Positions 7,980-18,116 of a stretch of DNA of 64,000 bases are shown in pieces (position 1 is the stretch's first letter; the number at the start of each line of letters is the position of its first letter). A program made the position numbers and the translations under genes. This DNA is from Burkholderiales bacterium (GTDB lineage Bacteria; Pseudomonadota; Gammaproteobacteria; Burkholderiales; SG8-41): positions 1 to 64,000 of the forward strand of contig JALHRQ010000007.1 of assembly GCA_022841375.1 (NCBI GenBank), given 5' to 3'. A model generated the notes under the pieces. It was given only the letters and a program-made list of their open reading frames with translations, had not been told where the DNA came from and did not search any database.

Positions 7980-8493
7980 TCGTGAATCTCCTAGAAGTTT
8001 ATGTTTCGTGTCGCGATGCATTACACGTCTATCAATTTTTAAATCCAAACGCGAAGCTGGTGCGACCTTTGCCTCCTCCGAGTAGCGAGGCTGCATGGAT
8101 TGTCAGTTTTCAACCAACGCGCAACAAGAAAATTCGTTAAATAATCCTCCACTCACAGCGTGTTTGTTGCGAAAACGAATCTGCTTATGAAAGACGTTGG
8201 TAACACATAAAAGACATTAAATTTCGGGTCGCAAATGACTGTGAAACAATTGTCATTCATGCGCGACAAAATTAGAGTGGCCGCCCTGCCACTTTGACCA
8301 ACAACGTCGCGCGTGATCACCCATCCGCACGGCAGAACATCGAATCCCGCGACAAAATCTGTCGTCTGTTCAATGCCGTTTTACATAAAACCAGGGGCCG
8401 CCGCATGGCAGGCGCCGATCCGTAAGGTTGGTGAAAGTTTGGGCTGCGATCCTCCGCTGTCAAATATGGGTGCGCGTGCGGATCGGCTTTCGC
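7980..8493. other. Intergenic region upstream of porin copy 2 and the cysteine-rich gene
   Basis: About 510 bases between divergently oriented genes, AT-rich in the first 330. No gene is supported. It should carry the promoters of porin copy 2 (minus strand) and of the gene at 8494 (plus strand). A weak 7+4+7 Pho-box-like arrangement (CTGTGAA-ACAA-TTGTCAT, 8239-8256, plus strand) is present but departs from consensus at three positions. Confidence 0.4.
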
Positions 8494-9057
8494 ATGCCTG
8501 CACTTTGCGAAGGATGTGGAATTTTGGCCAAAGCACTCTCTCGCTCCTGTCAGCCCTGCACTGCCTGCTGTGACGGCTGGCTGCAGATCAAGGTCAGCGG
8601 GCTCCAGGTCCACCCGGGCAAACCCTGCCCCCACAGTACAGGCAGCGGCTGTCGGATATACGCTGCGCGGCCCGTTGATCCCTGCGTCAACTTTATCTGC
8701 GGCTGGAAAATGGAAGGCAGTGCGTTGCCGGACTGGATGCAGCCGCACAATGCCAAAGTCATTTTCCTGCCCAACCAGACGGTGTGGCGGAATTTTCCGG
8801 TGGATGTTGCCGTTCCGGTGGGCAAACGCATCCCACCGCGCGCGCTGAACTGGTTGCAGCAGTTTGCCCAGAGCAACAACCGCATGCTGCTGTACTCGCA
8901 ACAAATCGCGGAGGCGGGTACTTTCACCAACCGTCAGCGCGTCGCAGCCTACGGCCCGCCCGACTTTCAGCGTGAAATGGCCGAACGTTTTGCCGACGGC
9001 AACGTCAATCTCGGCGTCATCGACAACGGCGCGCAGAACCCCGCAACCGGATCCTGA
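8494..9057 (+). CDS. Cysteine-rich protein, possible metal-chelating domain, function unknown
   Basis: A 187-residue protein with about ten cysteines in its first 70 residues: CEGC at 5-8, CQPCTACC at 19-26, then KPCPH, GCRIY, DPCVNFICGW. The pattern resembles the zinc- or iron-chelating cysteine-cluster proteins (YkgJ-like), where such residues bind a metal or Fe-S centre. The C-terminal half has no recognisable motif. I chose ATG 8494 because the cysteine module begins there; the frame is open to 8428 and no clear ribosome binding site marks either start. It converges with the TPR transferase gene, whose stop is at 9058. Confidence 0.6.
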   Translation: MPALCEGCGILAKALSRSCQPCTACCDGWLQIKVSGLQVHPGKPCPHSTGSGCRIYAARPVDPCVNFICGWKMEGSALPDWMQPHNAKVIFLPNQTVWRNFPVDVAVPVGKRIPPRALNWLQQFAQSNNRMLLYSQQIAEAGTFTNRQRVAAYGPPDFQREMAERFADGNVNLGVIDNGAQNPATGS

Positions 9058-11469
9058 TCAACCTGACTGCACCGCAAAACTCTGCGGGGCTTCGCCCCGG
9101 CGACTGCGCGCCATCATCTCGCAATAAGCCGATTCCAGTCCGCGACAAAATCCTGCGGTATCAAACAACGGGTATTGAGTCCGCTGCTGCGCAAGTCGAT
9201 TGCGTAAATCGGTAAGCGATTGCGGCGACGTGGCCAGTTTCAGTGCGAGCGCTGCGTAATCTTCCGCCTGATCCGTTATCAACTCCGGTAAACCCATTGC
9301 ATTGAGAAGGCTGGCCGCCATCCGTGAAGCAAAAGCTTCGCCGCTGCAGGTCAGCACCGGTACGCCAGCCCACAAGGCGTCGCTCGCCGTTGTGCCGGCA
9401 TTAAACGGCAGCGTATCGAGAAACAGATCGGCCAGTTGCAGACGCGCCAGATGATCGGCATACGGCAGGCGACCGGCAAAAACCAGCCGCGCCGGATCAA
9501 TCCCCCTATTCCTCGCCTGAGCGCCAAGGTTTCGCACAACAACCGGTTGCTCGGCCAGCAACCACAGCACGCTGCCCGGCACCTGATGCAGCAGATCCAT
9601 CCACAACCCGAACACCTGCGGCGTGATCTTGTAGCTGTTGTTGAAACAACAGAATACGAATCCTGACGCCGGCAAGCCCGCGTCGGCGCGTGCAGGTTTG
9701 CGCGAGGCAATGACGCGGCGGTCATCGTTGGCCTGAAAACAATACTGCAGGTAAACGATTTTTTCGGCGTAATCGGCTTGGCGGTCCGGGGGCACAACCA
9801 CCGGGTCGGCGATCAAATAATCCATATACGGCGCGCCCATCGTTCCCGGAAACCCGAGGTAATTCACCTGCACCGGCGCCGGCCGGCGGGCAAATATTTC
9901 GGTGCGGCAGTTGAAGGTGTGCCCCATCAGATCAACGGCAATATCGATTTCCATTTCACGCAGTAACGTTGCGATTTCGCCGTCGGAGCGGGCCTGCACG
10001 TCGATCACATTGCCCAGCGCGCTTCGCACACGACGCGCGGTCGGGCTGCCATCGTCGTTTCGGAGCGCGAACCCGGTGAATTCAAACCGCTGACGGTCAT
10101 GGTGCTCAAACACGCCGGCCATCAGATACGACACCGGATGCTCGCAAAAATCGGCCGAAACATAAGCGACGCGTATGCGGTCATGGTTGTAGACCGCGCC
10201 TGACCAAAGCGGCGGCACTCGCGCGGGATATTTGTCGGCGATATGGCTTTGCGCGCAGATGCGTTGCGCCGCGGACGAAGAAGACACCGCCAGAAACGCC
10301 AGCGGCGTGTCTGCCTTGCGGCCGGACTCAACGGCGGCCAGTAACGCAAGCCGGTTCTGTTCGTAGCCGTTCCAGTCGCAGCAATGGGCACGCGAATGAA
10401 ACAGCTCGCCCGGCGCGTATTCCCAATCCGGGGCCAGTTCCAGCAATCGTGAAAGCGCAACGACCGCCTCTTCGTGCCGTCCCAGGGCGCGCAGACACTG
10501 CGCCCGGTTGTTGATCGCCTTGAGATTGTCGGGCGCCGCGATCAAGGCACGGTCGAGGTGCGCGAGCGCTTCCTCATAACCGGCTTGTTGGTAAAGCAGG
10601 ATCGCGTAATTGCAAAGACTTTCGACATCGGCAGGATCGATCTGCAAAGCCCGCTGATAGGCGGCGACCGCCTCCTGTTCACGATGCAGATCGTGCAAGG
10701 CATCGGCACATAACCGATGCACCATTGCGGCGCCCGGATTCAGCGCCAGCACCTGCTCATATTCGGCCAGCGCAGCGGCGCTGTTCCCCGCGTCCTGCAA
10801 CAGGTTGCCGCGATTGATCCGGGCCTCGTGAAACCCCGGCTCGATCGCCAGCGCGCGATCAACGCTCGCCAGCGCCTCGGCCGGACGCTGCAGGGCCCGC
10901 AGCGTATTGCCGCGATTGTTATGCAGCATCGCCAGTCCGGGCATCTGCTGCAGCGCCTGGTCGTAATCCGCCAGGGCTTCTGCAAATCGTCCGCGGTCGT
11001 GCAAAACATTCCCGCGATGGGTCAGGGCTTCCACCCGTCCCGGCGCCAGCACCAGTGCGCGGTTGTAAGCCGCCAGCGCATCATCGGTGCGTCCCAGCGC
11101 ATGCAGCGCGTTGCCGTAGCCGTACCAAGTCTGCGCATCATTTGCATGGATGCCCAGCACATGCTCATAACCGGCCGTCGCTTCGCGCAGTTCTCCCCGC
11201 GCCATGCGGATCTGGGCAAGATGCACGCCGGCCTCCACCGCCCGCGGTTCCGCTGCAACCGCCGCTTCCAGATAGCGCAGCGCCGCGTCCAGATTTCCGG
11301 ACTGCGCCGCGATCAGACCCAGCTGGTGCAGCGTGGCGCCATGCTGCGGACTGCGCTGCAGAATTTCCAGATAAAGCCGCTCGGCTGCGACCAGATCACC
11401 CGCCTGATGACGGGCTGCCGCGTTTTCGAACATCGCTGTCAACGCGGAAGATTGTGATGGAGTCGCCAT
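9058..11469 (-). CDS. TPR protein with SPINDLY/OGT-type O-GlcNAc transferase domain
   Basis: An 803-residue protein. Residues about 10-330 are TPR repeats; residues about 370-790 are a GT41 (O-linked N-acetylglucosamine transferase, SPINDLY family) catalytic region. Signatures include RIRVAYVSADFCEHPVSYL, the VDLMGHTFNCRTEIFARRPAPVQ region, CCFNNSYKITP and DTLPFNAGTTASDALWAGVP, which binds the UDP-sugar in this family. Such bacterial proteins are thought to glycosylate proteins in the cytoplasm. The frame is open far upstream to 12081, but that part is antisense to the next gene. ATG 11469 (MATPSQSS) is the natural start. It is divergent from the glycosyltransferase at 11614. Confidence 0.88.
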   Translation of the reverse strand: MATPSQSSALTAMFENAAARHQAGDLVAAERLYLEILQRSPQHGATLHQLGLIAAQSGNLDAALRYLEAAVAAEPRAVEAGVHLAQIRMARGELREATAGYEHVLGIHANDAQTWYGYGNALHALGRTDDALAAYNRALVLAPGRVEALTHRGNVLHDRGRFAEALADYDQALQQMPGLAMLHNNRGNTLRALQRPAEALASVDRALAIEPGFHEARINRGNLLQDAGNSAAALAEYEQVLALNPGAAMVHRLCADALHDLHREQEAVAAYQRALQIDPADVESLCNYAILLYQQAGYEEALAHLDRALIAAPDNLKAINNRAQCLRALGRHEEAVVALSRLLELAPDWEYAPGELFHSRAHCCDWNGYEQNRLALLAAVESGRKADTPLAFLAVSSSSAAQRICAQSHIADKYPARVPPLWSGAVYNHDRIRVAYVSADFCEHPVSYLMAGVFEHHDRQRFEFTGFALRNDDGSPTARRVRSALGNVIDVQARSDGEIATLLREMEIDIAVDLMGHTFNCRTEIFARRPAPVQVNYLGFPGTMGAPYMDYLIADPVVVPPDRQADYAEKIVYLQYCFQANDDRRVIASRKPARADAGLPASGFVFCCFNNSYKITPQVFGLWMDLLHQVPGSVLWLLAEQPVVVRNLGAQARNRGIDPARLVFAGRLPYADHLARLQLADLFLDTLPFNAGTTASDALWAGVPVLTCSGEAFASRMAASLLNAMGLPELITDQAEDYAALALKLATSPQSLTDLRNRLAQQRTQYPLFDTAGFCRGLESAYCEMMARSRRGEAPQSFAVQSG

Positions 11470-11613
11470 GCGGTTGCAGATTCTCGATTGAGTCTGATCA
11501 AAATAAAGATGCAGCCCGTATGGTAACAATTGACGGCTCTCACGCGCCGGGCTGTCACCGGACTCAACGTGATAAGCTTGCGCGACACACAAACCATCCA
11601 CCGCATTGCATCC

Positions 11614-12294
11614 ATGATCCCTGTATTTATCGGTTACGACGGTCGCGAAACCGTCGCTTACAACGTCTTGGCGCATAGCATCCTGGCCCGCGCCTCGGAA
11701 CCCGTCACCATTGCGCCGTTGATGCTTTCCCAATTGCACGGCGTATTCAAGCGCGAGCGGCACCCGTTGCAGTCGACGGATTTTTCTTTCTCGCGCTTCC
11801 TGACGCCTTATTTGTCCGGCTTCACCGGCTGGTCGGTATTCATGGACTGCGACATGCTGGTGCTGGAAGACATCGCCAAAATGTGGGCGTTGCGCGACGA
11901 TCGCTACGCGGTGATGGTGATCAAGCACGATCATGTGCCTAAAGAAGAACGCAAATTCCTCAACGAACCGCAGACCAAATATCAGAAAAAAAACTGGTCC
12001 AGCGTGATGCTGTTCAACAACGCGCGCTGCAAGGCACTGACGCCGGAATACGTCAACACCGCCACGGGTCTTGAACTGCATCAGTTCAAGTGGCTGGGCG
12101 ATGACGGCCTGATCGGCGCTTTACCCAAGCGCTGGAATCACCTCGTCGCTTACGACGAGCCGCGAGCGGACGCCGCCTTGGTGCATTACACCCTGGGCGG
12201 CCCTTACTTCGATGATTTTCGCGGCTGCGAGTACTCGAAAGAATGGTTTGCCGAGCGTGACGCCATGCTGCATGCCGGGGTCAAGGCGCGCTGA
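11614..12294 (+). CDS. Small glycosyltransferase with DxD motif
   Basis: A 226-residue single-domain protein that reads as a GT-A nucleotide-sugar transferase. It has an N-terminal IPVFIGYDGRE strand-loop, SRFLTPYLSGF, and FMDCDMLVLED with the metal/sugar-nucleotide DxD motif (D78, D80), followed by a central KHDHVP and C-terminal HYTLGGPYF. It resembles a bacterial family related to GT8 transferases. The frame is open to 11530, but homologous N-termini begin at the MIPVFIGYDG segment, so ATG 11614 is used. The donor sugar and acceptor are unknown. It probably works with the divergent SPINDLY gene or the glycan genes at 14-18 kb. Confidence 0.8.
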   Translation: MIPVFIGYDGRETVAYNVLAHSILARASEPVTIAPLMLSQLHGVFKRERHPLQSTDFSFSRFLTPYLSGFTGWSVFMDCDMLVLEDIAKMWALRDDRYAVMVIKHDHVPKEERKFLNEPQTKYQKKNWSSVMLFNNARCKALTPEYVNTATGLELHQFKWLGDDGLIGALPKRWNHLVAYDEPRADAALVHYTLGGPYFDDFRGCEYSKEWFAERDAMLHAGVKAR

Positions 12295-12547
12295 GCAGCG
12301 AATTCAGATCTGTTTCGCCAGATCCTCGAAGAACCAGCGCCACTGCGCTGATTGCGACGACGGCACGTTGCCAGCCTGCTGCGGCCACTCCGGTGCGCAA
12401 GCGGATGCTGGCGAGGTGCGAGTTCAACAGGGCGGTTTCCGGCGGCGCATTGCCGATGTCGTTGATGACCACCGGCGGCACCAGCCACAGCGCGTCCTTG
12501 CCGGTGTCAGCCCTCGTGCAAAACCGTCTTTGCTGCCGGGTTCAGGT

Positions 12548-12556
<9 letters not shown>
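12281..12556 (-). other. Open frame of unknown nature, possible gene remnant
   Basis: The 250 bases between the glycosyltransferase and the aldo/keto reductase hold a minus-strand open frame with no good start codon. It contains a stretch with coding-like GC-ending codons (LWLVPPVVINDIGNAPPE) and ends at a stop inside the tail of the glycosyltransferase gene. It could be the decayed end of a lost gene or chance. I do not recognise it. Confidence 0.2.
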
Positions 12557-13549
<993 letters not shown>

Positions 13550-13641
13550 TGATTCTCCTCACGATCACCGGCGTCGCGCCGGAGCGGTACTGCAAGACGG
13601 CGCGCATTGCGCGCGCCGCCCCTTACTGCGGATTGCAGCTT

Positions 13642-14331
13642 TTATTTTGCGTAGTTCAGGGTCAGATCACCGACGCCCTCGACATGGCCTTCGAGCTTGT
13701 CACCGGGTTTGATCGGGCCCACACCTGCGGGCGTGCCCGACATGATGATGTCGCCGGGACGCAGCGTGACCAGGTGCGACAGGTAGGAAATCGTTTCCGG
13801 CACATTCCAGATCAGTTCCGACAGATCGCCCTTCTGCTTCACGACGCCGTTGACCTTCAGCCAGATGGAGCCCTTCGCCGGATGGCCGACCATCGCCACC
13901 GTTTTCAGCGCGGTGCACGGTGCGGAATTGTCGAAGGCCTTGCCCATTTCCCAGGGACGGCCCATTTTTTTGGCTTCGCCCTGCAGGTCGCGGCGGGTCA
14001 TGTCGAGGCCGACGCCATAACCGAACACGTGGTCCAGCGCTTTTTCGACCGGAATGTTGGCGCCACCCTTGCCGATGGCGACGATCATCTCGATTTCGTG
14101 GTGCACGTCCTTGGTCATCTGCGGATAGGCAATGGTCGCGCCATTTTGCACAATCGCGTCGGCCGGCTTCATGAAGAAAAACGGCGGCTCGCGATCCGGG
14201 TCATGGCCCATTTCGCGCGCGTGTTCCGCATAGTTGCGGCCGACGCAGTAAATGCGACCGACCGGAAAAGCTTTGCTGCTCTCAACAACCGGCAGGGTGA
14301 CGATGCCGGGGAAATCAATGACATAACTCAT
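13642..14331 (-). CDS. Fumarylacetoacetate hydrolase family protein (fumarylpyruvate hydrolase-like)
   Basis: A 229-residue protein of the FAH superfamily, which cleaves C-C bonds in 2,4-diketo acids using a divalent metal. Seen are YCVGRNYAEHAREM near residue 30, FFFMKPADA, HHEIEMIVAIGK with the metal-binding glutamates at about 95, YGVGLDMTRRDLQ, and IIMSGTPAGVGP near the end. The length fits fumarylpyruvate hydrolase (NagK, gentisate pathway) and related ureidoglycolate lyase-like members, but no other gentisate gene is nearby, so the substrate remains open. It lies downstream of the aldo/keto reductase on the same strand. Confidence 0.85.
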   Translation of the reverse strand: MSYVIDFPGIVTLPVVESSKAFPVGRIYCVGRNYAEHAREMGHDPDREPPFFFMKPADAIVQNGATIAYPQMTKDVHHEIEMIVAIGKGGANIPVEKALDHVFGYGVGLDMTRRDLQGEAKKMGRPWEMGKAFDNSAPCTALKTVAMVGHPAKGSIWLKVNGVVKQKGDLSELIWNVPETISYLSHLVTLRPGDIIMSGTPAGVGPIKPGDKLEGHVEGVGDLTLNYAK

Positions 14332-14376
14332 CTTCTTTTCCTTTAATTGGTAAAACTGTGATTTGAAACTGGGGGT

Positions 14377-14988
14377 TCAGCGAAACAGCGATTTCAGGAC
14401 CTTGCGCAATATTCCCGGCGGAGATTTGCTCGGAGTCTCCGAAAAATTATCCGGCTGCTCGCCGGTTTTTGGGGTAACAACCACACAAAAACCATTTGAA
14501 ACAGGCTCAAACGCCATCAAGTCAAAACGATCCCGAAGCTTTGGTAACCACCACTCTGAAGGCCGTTGGATCAAGTGAGCATTACGGCCATCAACTAATA
14601 TTTTGATAGCCGGACCAGTATGCACGGTAAAAAAACCATGGCCCACGGTCACCCGCTGCAGATCGTCCAATACGTTATCCAGCAGTTCTGGTTCAATATG
14701 TTCAAGCACATCAATGCAGGTGACAAAAGCCGCGGGTTGCGGCATAGCCGACCACTCCGGACGCGCAGGATCGTAGTGTCGAATATGTAACGGACTCGTC
14801 ACCAGCTCTTTTAAGGCTTCACCAAGTCGCCCTTTACCTGCACCATAGTCAAGCAGTTCCGATGGATTAATCTGCTTGAGGAGTTTCGCCACAGTCGAGG
14901 CATGTTGCATGGAAGCCTCCCCATACTTGGGGTCGTTGTGCAGTTCTTCCTGCATCTTGCGGTATTCTTCAGAAATCAGCGCACTCAT
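14377..14988 (-). CDS. SAM-dependent methyltransferase, class I
   Basis: A 203-residue protein with a Rossmann methyltransferase core. SAM-binding motif I is LLDYGAGKGRLGEAL at about 45-60, the acidic residue after beta 2 is in HYDPARPEW, and FVTCIDVLEHIEPE at about 90-105 is the usual motif II/III region. The last 30 residues are Ser/Pro/Lys-rich and probably not part of the fold. The acceptor is unknown; its place beside two more methyltransferase genes and glycosyltransferases suggests sugar or glycan methylation. It is divergent from the gene at 15188. Confidence 0.8.
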   Translation of the reverse strand: MSALISEEYRKMQEELHNDPKYGEASMQHASTVAKLLKQINPSELLDYGAGKGRLGEALKELVTSPLHIRHYDPARPEWSAMPQPAAFVTCIDVLEHIEPELLDNVLDDLQRVTVGHGFFTVHTGPAIKILVDGRNAHLIQRPSEWWLPKLRDRFDLMAFEPVSNGFCVVVTPKTGEQPDNFSETPSKSPPGILRKVLKSLFR

Positions 14989-15187
14989 GACGGTCGCAAT
15001 CCATAAAGTCCGGCAATCTGGTCGGGCAGACCCGGGAGTTTAAAGAACCGCGGCCTCCAGTTCAAATGATTACCAAGGCAGAAATGGCTGCCCGAACTGC
15101 ATGCAAGCAGTCCTGTCTGCGGGATCGTGTAGTAGACTCCGCCGGCTTTGTGGTCAAGAAGCTCTTAATCCAACAGAAAACAGCGCA

Positions 15188-15856
15188 ATGGGCGATCTGA
15201 ACCAATTGCTTTACACCAAGGCCGTGCTCAGCGGCTTCAAAGGCCGGATTCTCGAGGTCGGGTCGAAAAACTATGGCAATACCCAGCCCTTCCGCAATCT
15301 GTTCAAAGGCTGCGAGTATGTCGGGATCGACCTGGAAGGCGGTGACAATGTTGATCACGTTGTCAATCTGGAAGAAGGCGCGGGCCCGGTTGCAGGCCGG
15401 CAATTCGACCTGATCATCATTTGCTCAGTGCTTGAACATTCCAAGCGACCGTGGGTAATCGCTGAACACATCCAGAGCGTCCTCGCGCCTGAAGGCGCGG
15501 TGCTGAGCTGCCACCCCTGGGTATGGCGATATCACAAATATCCCGACGACTACTTCCGCTTTTCGCCGAAAGGCATCATGTCGCTGTTTCCCAAGTTACA
15601 GCACTGGCTGCCGGCGCTGTATGCGACCAGCATTCAAGGGGAGTTCGTTTCCTTTGCTGAAAACGAAGGGATCGACAACAAGCTTGCGCTGTTTAACGAC
15701 GACGGGCGGAAACATCTGCCTTATCTTCAGAGCATGATGACCGGAACCGCATCTGTGGCCACTCACCAGATACTGCTCGACCGTTTTTCACGGAACATGA
15801 AAAAAAACCCCGCCCTTGTTCCAACAACGCAGCACATCCGCCCGGACTCAGCCTGA
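15188..15856 (+). CDS. SAM-dependent methyltransferase-like protein, class I
   Basis: A 222-residue protein with ILEVGSKNYGNTQPF (SAM motif I, about residue 22), YVGIDLEGGDNVDHVV (motif II) and DLIIICSVLEHSKRPW, followed by HPWVWRYHKYPDDYFRFSP. The last segment is a signature of methyltransferases found in polysaccharide clusters. ATG 15188 starts the folded part; the 29 upstream in-frame residues are Arg/Leu-rich and lack sense. The stop is three bases from the stop of the convergent fusion gene, so the two 3' ends abut with no terminator between them. Confidence 0.75.
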   Translation: MGDLNQLLYTKAVLSGFKGRILEVGSKNYGNTQPFRNLFKGCEYVGIDLEGGDNVDHVVNLEEGAGPVAGRQFDLIIICSVLEHSKRPWVIAEHIQSVLAPEGAVLSCHPWVWRYHKYPDDYFRFSPKGIMSLFPKLQHWLPALYATSIQGEFVSFAENEGIDNKLALFNDDGRKHLPYLQSMMTGTASVATHQILLDRFSRNMKKNPALVPTTQHIRPDSA

Positions 15857-15859
15857 ACC

Positions 15860-17692
15860 CTATCGGCGTATCCGCAAAGGTTCGTTCTTTTTTCGTTTGC
15901 GGACCGCAATTACGCTGTCAAAAAATTCGATGGAAAAGATCTCCCGGCATATGTCGGGCTCCTGCTTGACGGCACTGCGTTTTTCCCTGGGCATTTTGTA
16001 ACGGCTCTTTCTGAGTCCCGGATCTATAAAATCCAGATTCAGCCTTTCGGATAACCCCTTGAAATAGTCGTAAATATTCAGTCCAAAGAAGGATTGCTGG
16101 TGTTCCGGCGAATAGCAGGTATGGGTATCCTCGATGATGTAGACGCCACCTTCTGCAAGCGAAGGAAACAGCTTGATAAAAGATATGATCATGTGCTCTT
16201 GAATATGGGAGCCATCATCAAGAATCACGTCAAATTCCGGACAGTAAGCCGTCAATGCTTTTAAAGTAGCCTCTTCGCTCTGCGAGCCGACGAATATCCG
16301 GTCGGCAATCCCGCTGGCTTCCAGCCCCTTGCATTTGGCATCTACATCCAGCCCGACCAACCGGGAGCCCGGCGCAAACAGCAAACGCGCCGTCTCCAAT
16401 CCGCCGCCTTTTTGCACGCCGATCTCAAGATAATTAATTTTTTCCCCGTATAGACCCGCCAACAAATGGTCGTAAATCGCAAAATAATGTTCCCACTTGT
16501 CTGATGTATTTTCCCGTTTGGCGAAGAATGCTTCCTGATAAGTCGGAAATGCCGCAGCCTTGGTTTTTTTGGTCTTCCCGGCGACGTTAATATCTGACTT
16601 TTGTATTTGATTTACTGATTCCCTTTTCGGCACCTGCATGCTCGGTTCGTTCTCAGAAACCAGGTTACCGAATAAACCCAGCCATTGTTTTCCTAAAACC
16701 CCCGGCATGACGGTGGCCTTTACCAGCGCTTGCCCACGCCGGATCCGTGCATTCACTTCCTGCGGTTGCGACAAAGCGAAGCGAATGCCGGCCGTGAGTT
16801 CCGTACCCAGCCACGCAGCCCCCTCGTACGGCAAATAGCTCCCCAGCGGACTCGCCACCGGAAAGCGGCCGGCCTGCAGCGCTTCTGCAATTCGATTCGA
16901 TGACACACCGGATTTGCGCGGATCGGACGCATCACCGGGGATCAACACCAGATCGCAGGCGGACAATGCCTCACGCTGCGCCTTGAAACTCCAGGGTACG
17001 AATTTAATGTTGAAATGCGGGGACATTCGCTTGCCGATCACCGGAATTTTGTCCTTGATTTCCGCTGATGAAACGATGGTCAACCGGCAATCCTGCCCTT
17101 CGCTGAATTTCGTCAGAGCCGGCAGGAGGGGGAGCATGAAATTGAAGTTGGTGGGATGTCCGAACCACAGTAATTGCAACTGCTTTCCCGGGTCGAACCG
17201 GGGCTTTTGCAAGGGTTCGAGAATCGCATCTTCGATAATCCGGGGCGCGCTTCTCGCATGCGGCGCCATCAGTTCCTTCATCCGCGCCGAGTTGACAGTC
17301 AAGGCGTCGCAGTAGGGAAGGGCTTTTTTGTAAAAATCGACGATTGCCTTGTTTTTTTTGTCGATGAAGGGGTATTCGCAGATGTCCAGCAGGATCTTCC
17401 TTTTGCCCTTCTCCAGACGGGCGATGACATCCAGCCACAGCTGAGCGCTGCTTTTGCCCAGGAACTTGGTGACTACGCAAAGATCAATCGCGCTCAAATC
17501 CACACCGGCTATGGCGGCCGGATCATCGGCGTCAAGGAACACATTGCGATGCCCGGCGCGAAGCGCGAAAGTGGATGCAATGCCGGCGCGCAAACGTGCA
17601 CTGGCCATCAGTGCATTCAGCAACCGGTGCTCCTGTTCATCGCCGGCGATGGAGTTCGCCACCGACGCCGACAACAACCACAATATCTGCAC
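15860..17692 (-). CDS. Fusion protein: glycosyltransferase-like domain plus MycE/TylF-type methyltransferase
   Basis: A 610-residue two-domain protein. Residues about 1-340 look like a GT-B glycosyltransferase: LLDICEYPFID, LQLLWFGHPTNFNFMLPLL, and LIPGDASDPRKSGVSSNRIAEAL with the donor-site S-N-R-x-x-E-A pattern. A Lys/Ser-rich linker of about 40 residues follows. Residues about 390-590 are a class I methyltransferase, with YLEIGVQKGGGLETARL, RLVGLDVDAKC, and the metal-binding DDGSH and EDTHT pairs typical of macrolide sugar O-methyltransferases of the MycE/TylF type. A bifunctional enzyme that adds and then methylates a sugar is a reasonable inference. The ATG at 17692 follows a GGGGAG ribosome binding site. 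Confidence 0.75.
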   Translation of the reverse strand: MQILWLLSASVANSIAGDEQEHRLLNALMASARLRAGIASTFALRAGHRNVFLDADDPAAIAGVDLSAIDLCVVTKFLGKSSAQLWLDVIARLEKGKRKILLDICEYPFIDKKNKAIVDFYKKALPYCDALTVNSARMKELMAPHARSAPRIIEDAILEPLQKPRFDPGKQLQLLWFGHPTNFNFMLPLLPALTKFSEGQDCRLTIVSSAEIKDKIPVIGKRMSPHFNIKFVPWSFKAQREALSACDLVLIPGDASDPRKSGVSSNRIAEALQAGRFPVASPLGSYLPYEGAAWLGTELTAGIRFALSQPQEVNARIRRGQALVKATVMPGVLGKQWLGLFGNLVSENEPSMQVPKRESVNQIQKSDINVAGKTKKTKAAAFPTYQEAFFAKRENTSDKWEHYFAIYDHLLAGLYGEKINYLEIGVQKGGGLETARLLFAPGSRLVGLDVDAKCKGLEASGIADRIFVGSQSEEATLKALTAYCPEFDVILDDGSHIQEHMIISFIKLFPSLAEGGVYIIEDTHTCYSPEHQQSFFGLNIYDYFKGLSERLNLDFIDPGLRKSRYKMPREKRSAVKQEPDICREIFSIEFFDSVIAVRKRKKNEPLRIRR

Positions 17693-18116
17693 AGCAATCT
17701 CCCCTTGAGGAGACGGACGAAGTCGCCCGTCGCCACGCTAATTCAAAAAACCCAGAAGGATATACGGCCCCCCGGCCACACATGACGCCTCACCCCGGCA
17801 AGACGTGAGGCGGGTTCATCTTTGCGCACCGCGGCAACCGGGTCCGAACATCATTGGAGATCATCAAGGCACAGCGTTCAAACTGGACTCGCAACCACAC
17901 CGCTCAGTGAACGATCGCCCTGATGATATTTTCTTAAGTTGTTGTTTTAATTGAGTTTATTGCAAACCTGATTGCACTGCGAAACTTCTTGCTGTTACGG
18001 TATTCTGTGTCAGATTTAACGGCCCCATAGTCAGAGCGCCAACGCGGAACATGCAGGAAGTGTAAAGAACCGCGCTTCCCTCTACAAATCACCCTACTTA
18101 TAGCGCTTATTTACCC
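17693..18116. other. Intergenic region, no gene seen
   Basis: About 420 bases between the divergent fusion gene and yqaA, with an AT-rich core near 17930-17970. I see no supported coding frame, RNA gene or repeat. It presumably holds promoters for both flanking genes. Confidence 0.4.

Noticed and set aside
8239-8256. Pho-box-like 7+4+7 repeat upstream of the cysteine-rich gene
   Set aside because: Three of 14 repeat positions depart from consensus and it faces away from the porin. I mention it only as weak in the intergenic entry.
11470-12081. N-terminal extension of about 200 residues of the SPINDLY-type protein
   Set aside because: It is antisense to the glycosyltransferase gene at 11614-12294, has no family match, and the conserved start is MATPSQSS at 11469.
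13560-13641. GC-rich hairpin between the aldo/keto reductase and FAH genes
   Set aside because: A 7-bp stem of alternating GC without a T tract; not a convincing terminator.
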